NCBI GenBank assembly: GCA_965249005.1
Contig: CBDFLD010000009.1
Span: 1 to 64,000, forward strand
Length of the DNA: 64,000 nucleotides
Source: CBDFLD01 sp965249005
GTDB lineage: Bacteria; Acidobacteriota; UBA6911
Reading direction: 5' to 3'
Part shown: positions 26,855 to 36,518 of the stretch, in pieces
How the letters are laid out: every line of letters starts with the position of its first letter
How positions within the stretch are numbered: position 1 is the stretch's first letter
The notes under the pieces: model-generated
Seen by the model: the letters and a program-made list of their open reading frames with translations, nothing else
Databases searched by the model: none
Told to the model about the DNA's origin: nothing
Program-made: the position numbers and the translations under genes

Positions 26855-27067
26855 TCAGTTGTCCGATGTGTCAGGCGTCATTGAGGTGCCCGGCCGGTGC
26901 CACCGACCGATCCTGCTCCTGAGAGAGTTGGACCAATGCCGGCTACCTGCCGTGCGCACGCCTTGGCCATACGGGAAGGCGTAAGTGTTCGGCCATATAG
27001 ACCACGCCCATACACCGCCACCGAGCTTTTCCAGAATCTTGTAATGGGAGATGGTCTTTCCGATCAT
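26855..27067 (-). pseudogene. serine/threonine kinase 5' fragment, frameshifted
   Basis: It begins MIGKTISHYKILEKLGGG, the start of a Pkn2-type protein kinase glycine loop. A 1-nt shift then moves the rest (MGVVYMAEHLRLPVW) into another frame, and the gene stops without lysine, catalytic loop or DFG. Only about the first 40 residues of the kinase are recognisable. Confidence 0.7.
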
Positions 27068-27393
27068 GGCCTACCAGGTGTGTGGATGAACTGTTCAAAG
27101 TTGACTCCATCTTAGTACATTGTTGCTAACTCCGACAACGCCTTACAAAACAATCGTTTGCCAAGAACTTGGCCGGGAAATAGCCACTTGTGGCGGCGAC
27201 CTCACTGAACCTTCACCCAAACGCCACTCAGCCTTCCTGATTTCCTCACCACCCAGAGGTTACACCTGCATGCGAATACGGAACCGCGTCGCTGGTGACA
27301 TGGGCAACAAGCGTCACAGAGAGCGCGGCAACGACGCATTTCTGAATCGGCAACAAGCTGGTTCATCAACCAGATTAGAGAAAGGATAAGGAA
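27068..27393. other. intergenic stretch
   Basis: No gene is supported. The region between the kinase fragment and the divergent secreted-protein gene must contain the promoter of the latter. A GAGAAAGGATAAGGAA stretch lies just before its ATG. Confidence 0.4.
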
Positions 27394-28107
27394 ATGATCA
27401 GGAAACCGACAACTCTGATGCTATCCCTGCTGTTGACAGGGTGGTCAACGGCAATGGCCCAAGACGTGATCTGCGACAGCAGCAACTCGTCGTTTGCTAA
27501 CCCTTTTGAAGGACCGGCGGACAATATTGAGGTCCCGCCCGGCGAACCCTGTTTTCTGGGCAACGTAACCATCGACAACGTGAAAGTCTTCGGCAGACGG
27601 CTTCTGACGGGTTTAGGCGCTTCAGGTCCCACAGTCATTCGTGGTAGCGTCCAGGGTGAGCCGGGACACGGGGTTGTACAACTGGCTAGAGCAATCGTGG
27701 ACGGGGATGTCCAGATCATAGGTGGGGTGGGGCTCGGGGGTCTACCTCATCAAATCTTCCGATCCACGATTCACGGAAACGTCCAGGTCATGGAGAATAC
27801 AGCGCCCATTCGCTTTTTCTTGGTGCGCAGCACAATAGACGGAGACCTCCAAGTCTTCGACAATCTCTGGGGAACTCCGACCTTTGATAACACGATAGTC
27901 AGGAACCTCGTAGGGGGAGACCTCCAGCTCTTCAAGAATATCGGGGCATTTACAGTCGGCGATAACACCATAGGGGGCAACCTTCAATGCAAAGACAACA
28001 CTCCAGATGTTGTCCCAGCGTCTGTCGGACCCTTAGGACTGGTCGGTGGACCAAACACCGTCGGCGGGGTTAAAGAAGACCAGTGCAGTGAGGACCTTGG
28101 CTTCTAG
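27394..28107 (+). CDS. secreted repeat protein, probable beta-solenoid
   Basis: A 237-residue protein with signal peptide at residues 1-22 (cleavage after AMA). The mature part has repeated units of about 20 residues with the pattern x-I-x-G-D-L-Q-V-x-x-N (IDGDLQVFDNLW, VGGDLQLFKNIG, IGGNLQCKDNT). This suggests a short right-handed solenoid. Four cysteines may form disulphides. Function is unknown. A second secreted beta-helix protein lies downstream. Confidence 0.65.
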   Translation: MIRKPTTLMLSLLLTGWSTAMAQDVICDSSNSSFANPFEGPADNIEVPPGEPCFLGNVTIDNVKVFGRRLLTGLGASGPTVIRGSVQGEPGHGVVQLARAIVDGDVQIIGGVGLGGLPHQIFRSTIHGNVQVMENTAPIRFFLVRSTIDGDLQVFDNLWGTPTFDNTIVRNLVGGDLQLFKNIGAFTVGDNTIGGNLQCKDNTPDVVPASVGPLGLVGGPNTVGGVKEDQCSEDLGF

Positions 28108-28127
28108 TGTCCAAGCAACGCTAGAAA

Positions 28128-28513
28128 ACCAAAAAGGGACGAGGGCCTTCCCTAGAGCTAAGTGTGAACATCCTAGGGTCCTTCGCCCCAATCAAGAATA
28201 TCAGGGGGTGACCCCCACCACCCGAGGTTGGAGGAGAGCCCTGCCCCTCTTCTCCAACCATCAATCCCTCCTGGTTGTCAAACTCATACGCGGTGCAGAT
28301 GTGTGGATGGTTCAGGCTGGAGACTGCCTTGGCCTCACGCTCGAACCGTTGGCGTAGTTCAGCGTCACCGGATAGATGGGATGGAAGGACCTTGATGGCA
28401 ACTGTGCGATCCAACCGAGTATCTTTGGCCCGATACACTTCTCCCATGCCTCCAGCACCAATTGGCGCGAGGATCTCGTAAGGACCAAGCCGTGTCCCGT
28501 CTGCAAGAGCCAT
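28128..28513 (-). pseudogene. serine/threonine kinase 5' fragment
   Basis: It starts MALADGTRLGPYEILAPIGA, continues with the glycine loop GAGGMGEVYRA and the ATP lysine in VAIKVLP, then ends soon after LNHPHICTAYEF. The catalytic loop, DFG motif and the usual C-terminal sensor domain are missing; low-complexity sequence follows. This kinase type is abundant in Acidobacteriota. It is the second kinase 5' end truncated on this strand within 1.6 kb. Confidence 0.75.
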
Positions 28514-28757
28514 ATAGGCTCCTTGGATGTCGTGGGTTCAATGCTGGGGGTAGGATAGCAGAGATCGGCAACGATGAGGAGGGAATCGGAGGAAGTAGCG
28601 CGTACGCTGGGACCCTTGATTTAAGACTTGCTTTATTCTCTCTATGCGCCTTTGTATACTGTGCTTGAACCGTCACATCTAGAAACGGGATCTGTTCGCC
28701 GCTGGACTCAGGGCCGTATGGTTGCACAGGTCCCTGTCAAGGAAAGGAAGGATTGGA

Positions 28758-29540
28758 ATGAGGGAAAGATGCATCTCGATACGGACAACTGCGCTGCTGC
28801 TCGCCTTCGCGGCCTACGCCACCGACGTCTGGGCTGCAAACGTCAACAGCTGCCGCACGATCAACACGCCGGGCCTTCACAGGTTGACGAGGAACATCCA
28901 GGCCCCCGCCGGTGTTGATTGCTTCAGAACCGCCGAATCTTTCGTCACGCTGGACTTCAACGGTTACGCAATTCGGGGAGATGGAACCAGAAACGGAGTC
29001 GACGTGGATAATGCTGCATCCGGCCTGAAGGGCATCACCATACGGAATGGTACGATTACGAACTTTCTCGGCGGAATTTCGTTCGGGGCAAACGACGCAG
29101 ACGGTGTCGTCATCGAGCGCATGCGCGTGGTCGACAACTTGGGTGCTGGTATTTTTATGGCTAGTACCTTCGCCATCGTCTCCAACAATGTTGTCCAAGG
29201 CAACGATACTCTCGGGATATCGGTCGGCGACGGCAGTATCGTCACCGACAATGTCGTCCGAGACAATGGAGGTCACGGGATTAGTGCTTTATCCGGCTGC
29301 ATCGTCACTGGCAACAACGTGGCGGACAATGACGGGTTTGGGATTTCTGCTGGGAGCGTCAGCACGGTCTCGGGCAATACGGTAAACGCCAACGGTACGA
29401 TAGGCGTCGGTGGCGACGGTATCAGTGTGATTTGCCCGGCCAGCTTCACTGGCAACACGTCGGCTAGCAACGTGGGAATGAACCTGGTAACATCGGGAGT
29501 CTGCAGTCCGGATCTCGACCACAACGACATACAGCCGTGA
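28758..29540 (+). CDS. secreted right-handed beta-helix protein
   Basis: A 260-residue protein started at ATG 28758 (MRERCISIRTTALLLAF) after GGAAGG. Residues 1-27 are a signal peptide. The rest is a parallel beta-helix with NosD/PbH1-like coils (GNTVNANG, NNVVQGNDTLGISVG, DNVVRDNGGHGIS). Such proteins are often polysaccharide-binding or lyase-like, but no catalytic residues can be assigned. Paired cysteines near the N-terminus and at the end suggest disulphides. Confidence 0.75.
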   Translation: MRERCISIRTTALLLAFAAYATDVWAANVNSCRTINTPGLHRLTRNIQAPAGVDCFRTAESFVTLDFNGYAIRGDGTRNGVDVDNAASGLKGITIRNGTITNFLGGISFGANDADGVVIERMRVVDNLGAGIFMASTFAIVSNNVVQGNDTLGISVGDGSIVTDNVVRDNGGHGISALSGCIVTGNNVADNDGFGISAGSVSTVSGNTVNANGTIGVGGDGISVICPASFTGNTSASNVGMNLVTSGVCSPDLDHNDIQP

Positions 29541-30399
29541 GCGAACGTCCAGTTACCTATGGCATCCTGGCCAATACCGTTCGCTCTGAGCGTTAGGTGC
29601 GTGCGGCACCGGCCCTCTGACTCGCAAGAAACCGGACCGCCTCGCGCAGTTTGCCTCGCAAAGAGACAGAGTGTGGTGATCCCCGCGCGGGCTTCAATAC
29701 CACGAAAGAGGCGTATGTTGGCTGGCGGAGTTGGAGGCTCTCGCCGAGATCGAGCGGGGCGAAGTCGTCTTCAAGAACTGTGGCTACTGGTGGCCGTTGC
29801 ATAACCCGCCACCGCTGCCGGAACGTGTCAATGATTTTGAGACACCTGTGACTCGAATTTAGTGTAGTTCTCGGCCGGTGGAGATGCCTGCGGTCCGGGA
29901 CTTCATCTGACGCGGCAACGATTCGGATAAGGCCCCCGCTCGCTATATTCCCCTGCGAGGTTGGCCCAGGACAGGCGATCTCCATTTGACCCAACGCCGA
30001 ACCATTGACCGGATACCGTCGCTTTCGCCTTAGTCGTCTGGCTGTGGCATCATGGCCTGAGACTCTTTTTCGTGGCGAATTTAGGCACGCCACCTTCGGA
30101 TCGATGCCGTGGAGCCCTTTGGAGATTTGAAAATTGATCTGGATCAATACTGGAGCTAGGCCACGCACGCGCCGGGGGGAGGGGGTGATCCACCCCCGTC
30201 GAGTTTGGGACTCCAACTTTCTCCTGGACGGCGACAGCAGAGGCGCTGACGGGGCACGCTAGCTCACTTGGGAAGTGTAGCGGATAATGTAGCGGGTACC
30301 TGCATAGAAGGGTTGGTATGGGTTGGCACGCTAGAGTTACTAAGCCGCGATTTTCCTATCACATACCAGCCGGTACGAATCAGTGCAAATGAGCCTGAC
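29541..30399. other. right end of the island, mostly non-coding
   Basis: It contains a coding fragment on the plus strand at about 29715-29870 (ERGEVVFKNCGYWWPLHN). A hairpin GGGGGTGATCCACCCCC lies at 30181-30197, followed by GGGACTCCA, and the TGTAGCG repeat pair is at 30276-30294. The hairpin plus GGGACTCCA also occurs before the tRNA-Leu scar (49627-49670), so the two island ends are related. Confidence 0.5.
30276..30294. repeat. arm-type direct repeat, right end of island
   Basis: TGTAGCG at 30276-30282 and 30288-30294 (period 12 bp) repeats the arrangement in the integrase 3' end at 15846-15864. It lies about 107 bp before the tRNA-derived core at 30401. Confidence 0.55.
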
Positions 30400-30400
30400 T

Positions 30401-30449
30401 GGTCTGCAAAACCTTTATGCAGCAGTTCGAATCCGCTCGGCGCCTCCAG
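30401..30449 (+). other. attR: duplicated 3' end of tRNA-Cys
   Basis: It repeats 15729-15777 with two substitutions: anticodon arm GGTCTGCAAAACC, variable region, T-arm and CCA. The 5' half of the tRNA is absent, so this is not a functional gene. It marks the right junction of the island. Confidence 0.88.
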
Positions 30450-30480
30450 ATATCTCACTTGGTTTACCGGTAGAGAATGG

Positions 30481-31116
30481 TCAGGGTGTCGGCGTGATTC
30501 TGTATTCCATGGTTGCCGAACCGCCAAAGCCTAAAACATTGGAAAGGTACGGGTAGCTTTCCTCTCGGGTCACCTTGAACCCAAAACGTTCGTACAACCT
30601 TCGCGCCGACGGGTTCGAATCTATTACATCCAGACGAACCGTAACGTAGCCGTGCTTCGCTGCGAAACGGACGATTCGCTCGAGAAGTGCTGTTCCGATA
30701 CGCCGCCCGCGGTAGGTCGATAGAACGGCAACGCCATCCATTACCAATTCACCCGGAGACGGCGTCCTTTCATAGAGACTGAGAATCAAGCACGCCCTTG
30801 TGCCGCGTATCAGACCTAATCTTCTCAGGATGGACCGTCCGGTCATTCCGGCGGTCAAATAGCCGGATTGTGTGTGATAGCCCGCCAGCCCGACCAGTTG
30901 ATCGTCGTGGAAAGCCGTAATTGCAAAGTCCGATCTGAAGCCATCCCGGATCAACGCTATCCGGTCTGAACGATTCTGTATCGCCCGAGAGAATTTTTGA
31001 CCGAATGCCGATTCGTATAACTCGGCAGCATCCTCAAAGTGTGTCTCGGGAAGCATATTTCGATAGGTTACGCCCGATTCCACGGGCAAGTTGCTGTCCG
31101 GCAAATTACTACTCAC
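30481..31116 (-). CDS. GNAT N-acetyltransferase
   Basis: A protein of about 211 residues. A GTG at 31116 overlaps the stop of the upstream acetamidase gene by 8 bp; ATG 31056 is an alternative start. The GNAT core is clear: VLSTYRGRRIGTALLERIV binds acetyl-CoA, and DVIDSNPSARRLYERFGFKV is the C-terminal motif. Acceptor unknown. The overlap implies co-expression with the acetamidase-like gene. Confidence 0.8.
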   Translation of the reverse strand: MSSNLPDSNLPVESGVTYRNMLPETHFEDAAELYESAFGQKFSRAIQNRSDRIALIRDGFRSDFAITAFHDDQLVGLAGYHTQSGYLTAGMTGRSILRRLGLIRGTRACLILSLYERTPSPGELVMDGVAVLSTYRGRRIGTALLERIVRFAAKHGYVTVRLDVIDSNPSARRLYERFGFKVTREESYPYLSNVLGFGGSATMEYRITPTP

Positions 31117-32830
31117 GGTTATAGGACGCTTCGACGGCCAACTTTTCTTGACCGTCGGGCGAAATGTTGTACATGATGATACGCAGCTGCCGTTCACCCG
31201 GTGTGATGACCGTCCGCCATCCCCAGTCAGGCCCCGGGGGCGCCGCATAGGATCCGCGCACGGAGAGTCCTCCATCGCTACTGATAGTGCCTCTGGATTC
31301 CATCACCTTGCGGCCCATGTGCCATGTGTCGATCCATTGCGTCGTGACCATGTCCGTTTCCGGCTCGTGCCCAATCAGCAAGGAGCCTTCCTGCGGGCGG
31401 CCTTCGTAGCTCCAGGTGTAGTCAATGCGAACAAATCGGCCAGCCAGAATAACATTCACGGAGGCCGTGGAAGGCGAATCCTCCGGGGCGTTTGTTTTCG
31501 GGTTCTGTAGTCGATTGCTGCCGCGCCAAACCCCGGCGCAGGCGACCAGTTTATCGAGTCCAGTCATCGGTGCCTCCGGTTTTCCTTGCGTCGGTTCTAA
31601 AAAGCGCGTCTTGGCGAAATCTTCCTTGCGGATCAGCGCGTGCACGCCTTTGGTTCGGTCGACGACCTGCGAGACCTCAAAATCGGTCGCGGCGCTCAAG
31701 TACGCGTAAGCAATAGCCCGGTCGATCTCGAGTGAGACTGATAGAAACCGGATTGCTTGGCGGACCGCCTGTCTCATGGCCTCGTCCAGGTCCGGGTTCA
31801 GGCCGACCGGAATCCAGTAGTCCGCTGTCTCCCCGAATGGGTGGGTGAAGGGGCTGCCCCCCGGGATTCCAGGGCTACCGGCTGCAAGCACCGTCAGGCG
31901 AAATGTCGCTCGAAGCGGCGCCTCCAGAGCTGTCAGTGCTACTTCGCCGTTTCCCTGGGCGAAGTGTGGGTCGCCGGTGTAAAAGTTCGCCCCGGGTACC
32001 AGCACGGGGAGGTAGAGCGTTGAGCCGACGCCCAGCACGTTGATATCCAGGTTGCCGCCGTAGGCCGCGGGAGGCACCGAGTGAACTCGATCGGCGTTAT
32101 CCGGCGCGACCCCCATGATTCCCATGAACGGACGAATCGGGAAGCGAAACTCTTCACCCGCAGGGTTGTGAAGCATCGCGTACTGTGTCCCATCTATTTC
32201 TCTCAACCTCGTGAAGACGGATACGTTGTTGTACAGGTCCGGATGCCGGGCATCGGCACCGGGTACAGGCCCGTCGTTTTCGGGAAACTCGCCGGGGAGC
32301 GCGCCCTTGCCATGACGGTTCGAGATGAACCCGTAGGGAACTCGTGGGACGAGATCCAGCACCTCGATCTTCAGAACATCGCCGGGCTTTGCTCCTTCCA
32401 CAGCGACCGGCCCGGTCACCACGTGGGGGCCGTCGTTTTTGAAATCATGAACCAGGCTGGAAGCTGCGATCGCTTTGGCATCGTCGAGGACACGATCCGG
32501 TGCAACGCCGTGCATGCCGAAGCAACGGACCGGGTCCCGCCCCTGATCCTCGAGAATACCTTCGTGAGACACGCTATCGAAGGTGACGACTGATCCGGAG
32601 GCTACTGTGAGTAGCGGTTCCGTATCTCGGTTTGGCAGAAACCCCCACTGCACGGTATCCGGTGTCGACGGAATGTAAACGCGACCCGTCTTGGTTTCAA
32701 TTGGCTTTCCGCCCAACGGCTGTAGAATCTTGGGCTGCTCGTCGATGAGTCCTGGGTAGGCGCATCCGGCCCGGATACCAAATGCCAAACTCAACAAAAC
32801 GATCGCCATCGCCCTAGTTTTCCTATTCAT
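31109..32830 (-). CDS. acetamidase/formamidase family protein fused to DUF1579
   Basis: A 573-residue exported protein. I start it at ATG 32830, directly before a signal peptide (MAIVLLSLAFGIRAGCAYPG). Residues about 30-420 match the FmdA/AmdA fold, with blocks GDVLKIEVLDL, RPFMGIMGVAP and FYTGDPHFAQGNGEV. Residues about 435-573 match DUF1579 (ILAGRFVRIDYTWSYEG, DMVTTQWIDTWH). Acetamidase-family members hydrolyse small amides to carboxylate and ammonia, but the exported location and extra domain make the substrate uncertain. Confidence 0.8.
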   Translation of the reverse strand: MNRKTRAMAIVLLSLAFGIRAGCAYPGLIDEQPKILQPLGGKPIETKTGRVYIPSTPDTVQWGFLPNRDTEPLLTVASGSVVTFDSVSHEGILEDQGRDPVRCFGMHGVAPDRVLDDAKAIAASSLVHDFKNDGPHVVTGPVAVEGAKPGDVLKIEVLDLVPRVPYGFISNRHGKGALPGEFPENDGPVPGADARHPDLYNNVSVFTRLREIDGTQYAMLHNPAGEEFRFPIRPFMGIMGVAPDNADRVHSVPPAAYGGNLDINVLGVGSTLYLPVLVPGANFYTGDPHFAQGNGEVALTALEAPLRATFRLTVLAAGSPGIPGGSPFTHPFGETADYWIPVGLNPDLDEAMRQAVRQAIRFLSVSLEIDRAIAYAYLSAATDFEVSQVVDRTKGVHALIRKEDFAKTRFLEPTQGKPEAPMTGLDKLVACAGVWRGSNRLQNPKTNAPEDSPSTASVNVILAGRFVRIDYTWSYEGRPQEGSLLIGHEPETDMVTTQWIDTWHMGRKVMESRGTISSDGGLSVRGSYAAPPGPDWGWRTVITPGERQLRIIMYNISPDGQEKLAVEASYNRE

Positions 32831-33008
32831 CGCTCTGCTCCCGGCTTTTTGAGGCTGTTTTCCTTCGTGTGCCCACATGTGGACCATTCTCCTCAGTCGT
32901 CGTTTCATGGCCAAAACGGGTGCGCGTTCAGATTCTGCTTACTAGACTTCCATTTTCCTAATAACCTATCAACATGCAATTTTCAGGTGCGACTGTTTTT
33001 CGATTCCG

Positions 33009-35306
33009 ATGGGGCGTTTGTTGAAGAAGTGCCGGACTCTGATGTTTCTCAAATGGCTCTCGCTTGTGGCGGGCTTTCCCGTGGTGACGTTTAGCCAGCC
33101 GACGGGCGGCATCCAGGGCGAAGTCATCCTGAAGGAGACGGGAAAGGGTCTGCGCGGCGCCGAAGTCATCATCATAGAGCTTGGACGCTCCACGGTAACT
33201 GATGCGCAAGGTGCCTATCAGTTTGCCGCCATCCCGTCGGGCACCTACCATCTCCTTGCCCACATCGGCAGCGCGGTCACAGAGGAAGCAAAGCCCGTCA
33301 CGGTCGTAGAAGGCGAAACCGCTTCGCTGAGCTTTTCCCTGGAACTGACGGTCCTCAAACACGAGGTGACCGTCACCGGGTCCGGCAAGGTCGAAACCGC
33401 CTTCGAATCCTTCCAGGGGGTCGATTCCTTCGACGCGTTCGACTTGACAGAAGAGGGCCGCGGATCGCTGGGGGAATCGCTCGACCACCGTGTCGGCACG
33501 GGAGTGGCCAAGCGCGCCTTCGGTCCCGGTAGCGCACGTCCCATCGTTCGTGGGTTCGATGGCGATCGTGTCCTGATCATGCAGGATGGGATTCGGACCG
33601 GCACGTTGTCGTCGCAGAGCGGTGATCACGGAGAGCTCGTGAACGCGCTGGAGCAAGACCGGATCGAGATCGTCAAAGGCCCGGCGACACTGCTTTACGG
33701 TGGCAACGCGATGGGCGGCACCGTGAACGCGATCAGCCGCCACCACGATTTTTCGCAACACGCCCACCATCATGAAGGGCTGCGAGGCTTCGTGACGGGC
33801 TCGGGAGGGACCGCGAACTTCCTCGGCGGCGGCGGGGCCGGGTTCGAGTACGGTACGGGGAAAACGATGTTCTGGGGCAGTGGAAGCGGCAACCGAGCCG
33901 GCGATTACACTGTCGCAGGCGGCGGCAAGGTCCGCAATTCGGAATACTGGCTGACTGGTGGCCGGTTCGGCTTAGGGTACTACGGGGACCGCACCTTCTA
34001 TGCCTTCGAGAGTGGGTATCAAACAGGAAGAAACGGTGTGCCGTTTGCGGCGGATTTGCACGGCGAAGCGGAAGGTGCGGGCGAAGCGGAGCTCGACAGG
34101 GTCGCGATCGACTCCCGTCGCTGGGACACCCGCCTCAGCTTCGGCCTCAGCAGATTTGGCCCAGCCATCGAGCGCTTCCTACTCAAGCTCAGCTACACCA
34201 AATGGAACCACGATGAGATCGAATCCTTCCAGGACGGTAGCTCGGCCGTCGGCACCGCTTTCAACAACCAGCAGTTCGTGTATCGCGGGGAGTTCGAGCA
34301 GCGTCCCGTTGGCCGCCTGAGCGGTCGCTTTGGCTTCTGGGGCATGACGCGCTCCTTCGACGCCCGAGGTGAAGAGGCGCTGTCTCCTCCCGTCGATCAG
34401 GATGCTCTCGCCGCTTTCGTCCTCGAGGAGTTGGACTACGAACGCTTCCGCTTTCAGTTTGGCGGTCGTCTCGAGTGGAACCGTTACGATCCGGCCTTCG
34501 TACAGCGAGCGGGCCGCGATGAGGAGTTCCCCGAAGCCATGCGGCGCAGCTTCACCGGGGGTTCGGTCTCGGCGGGCGCACGAGCGAACCTATGGGATGG
34601 CGGAGCGTTTCTAGCGAACTACTACCACTCGTATCGGGCGCCGGCACTGGAGGAGCTGTATAATTTTGGCCCCCATCTTGGCAATCTGGCCTTTGAGATT
34701 GGCGATCCCACACTGGATGCGGAACGGGGAAACGGCATAGATCTTTCCCTCCGACACGACCTGCGGCGCGCGCGGGCGACACTCAACTACTTCTACTACG
34801 ATTTCGGTGACTTCATCTTTCCCTTCGCGACGGGTGAGGTTTCCGAGGGCCTGCGCATCATCGAGTTCACGAAACTCGATGCCCGCTTTACCGGGGGTGA
34901 AGCCAAGTTGGGGATTGATCTTCACGCAAACTTATGGCTCAACCTGGCAGCAGACTATGTCAACGCCAAAGGAAAGGCGAACAATACCCCCCTGCCTCGG
35001 ATCCCACCCATGCGCGGCAAGATCGGGCTGGATTATCACTGGAAAAACCTCAGCGTCCGGCCGGAGCTGATCGTTGCGAATCAGCAGCACCTGAATTTCA
35101 CGGGCGAAACCCGAACACCCGGGTACGCGGTATGGAATCTGAAGGCGTCCTACAATATTCCTGGCACGACGCTTATCCACCAATTCGCGGTCGATGTCTT
35201 CAACATCGGAGACCGTCTCTACCGCAACCACTCCTCTTTCATCAAAGACCTCGCACCCGAGATCGGCCGCGGAGTGCGGCTGAGCTACACCGTACGGTTT
35301 TTTTGA
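33009..35306 (+). CDS. TonB-dependent receptor with carboxypeptidase-like N-terminal domain
   Basis: A 765-residue outer-membrane receptor. A signal peptide (about residues 10-30) is followed by a carboxypeptidase-regulatory-like domain (residues 33-115, GGIQGEVILKETGKGLRGAE). The plug domain has RGFDGDRVLIMQDGIRTG and a beta-barrel ends in VRLSYTVRFF with the terminal aromatic residue typical of outer-membrane proteins. A histidine-rich loop HHDFSQHAHHHEG near residue 250 hints at metal or metal-chelate binding. It is transcribed divergently from the acetamidase gene. Confidence 0.88.
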   Translation: MGRLLKKCRTLMFLKWLSLVAGFPVVTFSQPTGGIQGEVILKETGKGLRGAEVIIIELGRSTVTDAQGAYQFAAIPSGTYHLLAHIGSAVTEEAKPVTVVEGETASLSFSLELTVLKHEVTVTGSGKVETAFESFQGVDSFDAFDLTEEGRGSLGESLDHRVGTGVAKRAFGPGSARPIVRGFDGDRVLIMQDGIRTGTLSSQSGDHGELVNALEQDRIEIVKGPATLLYGGNAMGGTVNAISRHHDFSQHAHHHEGLRGFVTGSGGTANFLGGGGAGFEYGTGKTMFWGSGSGNRAGDYTVAGGGKVRNSEYWLTGGRFGLGYYGDRTFYAFESGYQTGRNGVPFAADLHGEAEGAGEAELDRVAIDSRRWDTRLSFGLSRFGPAIERFLLKLSYTKWNHDEIESFQDGSSAVGTAFNNQQFVYRGEFEQRPVGRLSGRFGFWGMTRSFDARGEEALSPPVDQDALAAFVLEELDYERFRFQFGGRLEWNRYDPAFVQRAGRDEEFPEAMRRSFTGGSVSAGARANLWDGGAFLANYYHSYRAPALEELYNFGPHLGNLAFEIGDPTLDAERGNGIDLSLRHDLRRARATLNYFYYDFGDFIFPFATGEVSEGLRIIEFTKLDARFTGGEAKLGIDLHANLWLNLAADYVNAKGKANNTPLPRIPPMRGKIGLDYHWKNLSVRPELIVANQQHLNFTGETRTPGYAVWNLKASYNIPGTTLIHQFAVDVFNIGDRLYRNHSSFIKDLAPEIGRGVRLSYTVRFF

Positions 35307-35473
35307 TCGTTGCTAAAGGTCGAAAATCTCGCACCCAAGGCATGAAATTCCGCCGGTGTCCGCGCCGCTAGTTCGTAAGTGGTGGGATCGAGCAAACACA
35401 GCGAAAGTCGAATCCACGAGATGGTAGAATGTAGTGGCGTGCCGTCATTTTTCCTCATTGTCTAGGATAACCT

Positions 35474-36517
35474 ATGAATCTGTTCTTTGCTCTTGCCCTG
35501 CTCTCTCAAGGTCCAATGGCCGAGATCGATCGGATCTGCCTTAGTGAGGTTGACAAGGGAGTCGCCCCGTCTATTTCCGTCGCCATCGTGCAGGATCAGA
35601 AAGTCCTCCATGCTGCCGGCTACGGATGGGCGGATATCGAGAAGAAGGTGCCTGCTACGCCTGAGACGGTCTACTACGTCGGATCGGTAACGAAGCAATT
35701 CACCGCCATGGCCATGATGATCCTCGAGGAGGAAGGAAAACTCTCGGTGGATGATCGGCTATCGGCGCATCTGCCCAACTCCTTGCCGGCCGGAGAGAGG
35801 GTCACCCTCCGCCAGGTGCTGAACCACACGTCGGGGCTCCAAAGCATCACCAAGATAGAAGGGGTGCGAGAGCGCTACAAGGAACCCCCACCTCTGGACG
35901 AGGTAATCCGGGTCATCTGTAATGAGCCGTTCATGTTTGAACCGGGCGAGCAATTTTCTTACGGCATCGGTTACCTGGTGGCTGGCGCGGTGGTTGAACA
36001 GATATCGGGCTCATCTTTCCCAACCTTCCTGAAAGAACGAATCTTCGACCCGCTTGGAATGAACGATAGCGCGATTTCAACAAGGGAGAACAATGATCAT
36101 CCGGATATGGCGGTGGGCTACGAACGGGACGCATCGAAGAAAGGCTGGAACGTCGCCGCATATCAGCCGGTTTGGTTCTCCGGCGGTGGCGGCGCGCTCA
36201 TGAGCAATGCGGGGGATCTCGCGAGGTGGGCCGCGGCACTTCACGCAAAGAAGCTGGTTTCTCCAGAGACCTACGAGAGAATGGAAAAACGGGGATCGTT
36301 AAACGACGGGTCCCTGATCGAATACGGATTCGGCTGGCGCCTGCCGGAGCCCTACAAGGGGCAGACTCTGGTCAACCACGGGGGTGGCGGCCCGGGGTTC
36401 ATCTCCGCCGTCGTCCGGTTGACATCGATGAACCTGACCGTCGTCGTTCTGACCAATGGCAACGATTTCGGCCACATGCGCTTTTTCAGGAAACTTGCAA
36501 GCGTGCTGCTGCAATGA
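35474..36517 (+). CDS. serine hydrolase, class C beta-lactamase fold
   Basis: A 347-residue protein of the beta-lactamase-related (AmpC/EstB) group. The nucleophile motif SxxK is SVTK within YYVGSVTKQFTAM (near residue 75). The tyrosine motif region is FSYGIGYLVAGAVVE, where the usual YSN is changed to YGI. The third motif region is HGGGGPGF. A short N-terminal hydrophobic stretch suggests export. Substrate could be a peptide or ester; beta-lactam resistance is not implied. Confidence 0.8.
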   Translation: MNLFFALALLSQGPMAEIDRICLSEVDKGVAPSISVAIVQDQKVLHAAGYGWADIEKKVPATPETVYYVGSVTKQFTAMAMMILEEEGKLSVDDRLSAHLPNSLPAGERVTLRQVLNHTSGLQSITKIEGVRERYKEPPPLDEVIRVICNEPFMFEPGEQFSYGIGYLVAGAVVEQISGSSFPTFLKERIFDPLGMNDSAISTRENNDHPDMAVGYERDASKKGWNVAAYQPVWFSGGGGALMSNAGDLARWAAALHAKKLVSPETYERMEKRGSLNDGSLIEYGFGWRLPEPYKGQTLVNHGGGGPGFISAVVRLTSMNLTVVVLTNGNDFGHMRFFRKLASVLLQ

Positions 36518-36518
36518 A

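Larger units (their letters stand above)
15729..30449. mobile_element. genomic island integrated in tRNA-Cys
   Basis: The 49-bp 3' end of tRNA-Cys at 15729-15777 is repeated at about 30401-30449 with two mismatches, in the same orientation. Between them lie an integrase facing the tRNA, recombination and replication genes, an IS3 remnant, toxin-antitoxin genes and cargo. Direct repeats TGTAGCG x2 occur inside both ends (15846-15864 and 30276-30294). The composite content, with truncated kinases and a second tRNA-like fragment at 22489, suggests accretion from more than one element. Confidence 0.85.

Noticed and set aside
29593..30216. 207-codon minus-strand frame at the island end
   Set aside because: Composition is Arg/Ser-rich without motifs, and it overlaps a hairpin and a plus-strand coding fragment.
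32958..33773. 271-codon minus-strand frame under the TonB receptor N-terminus
   Set aside because: The plus strand encodes the carboxypeptidase-like and plug domains; the minus frame has no family features.
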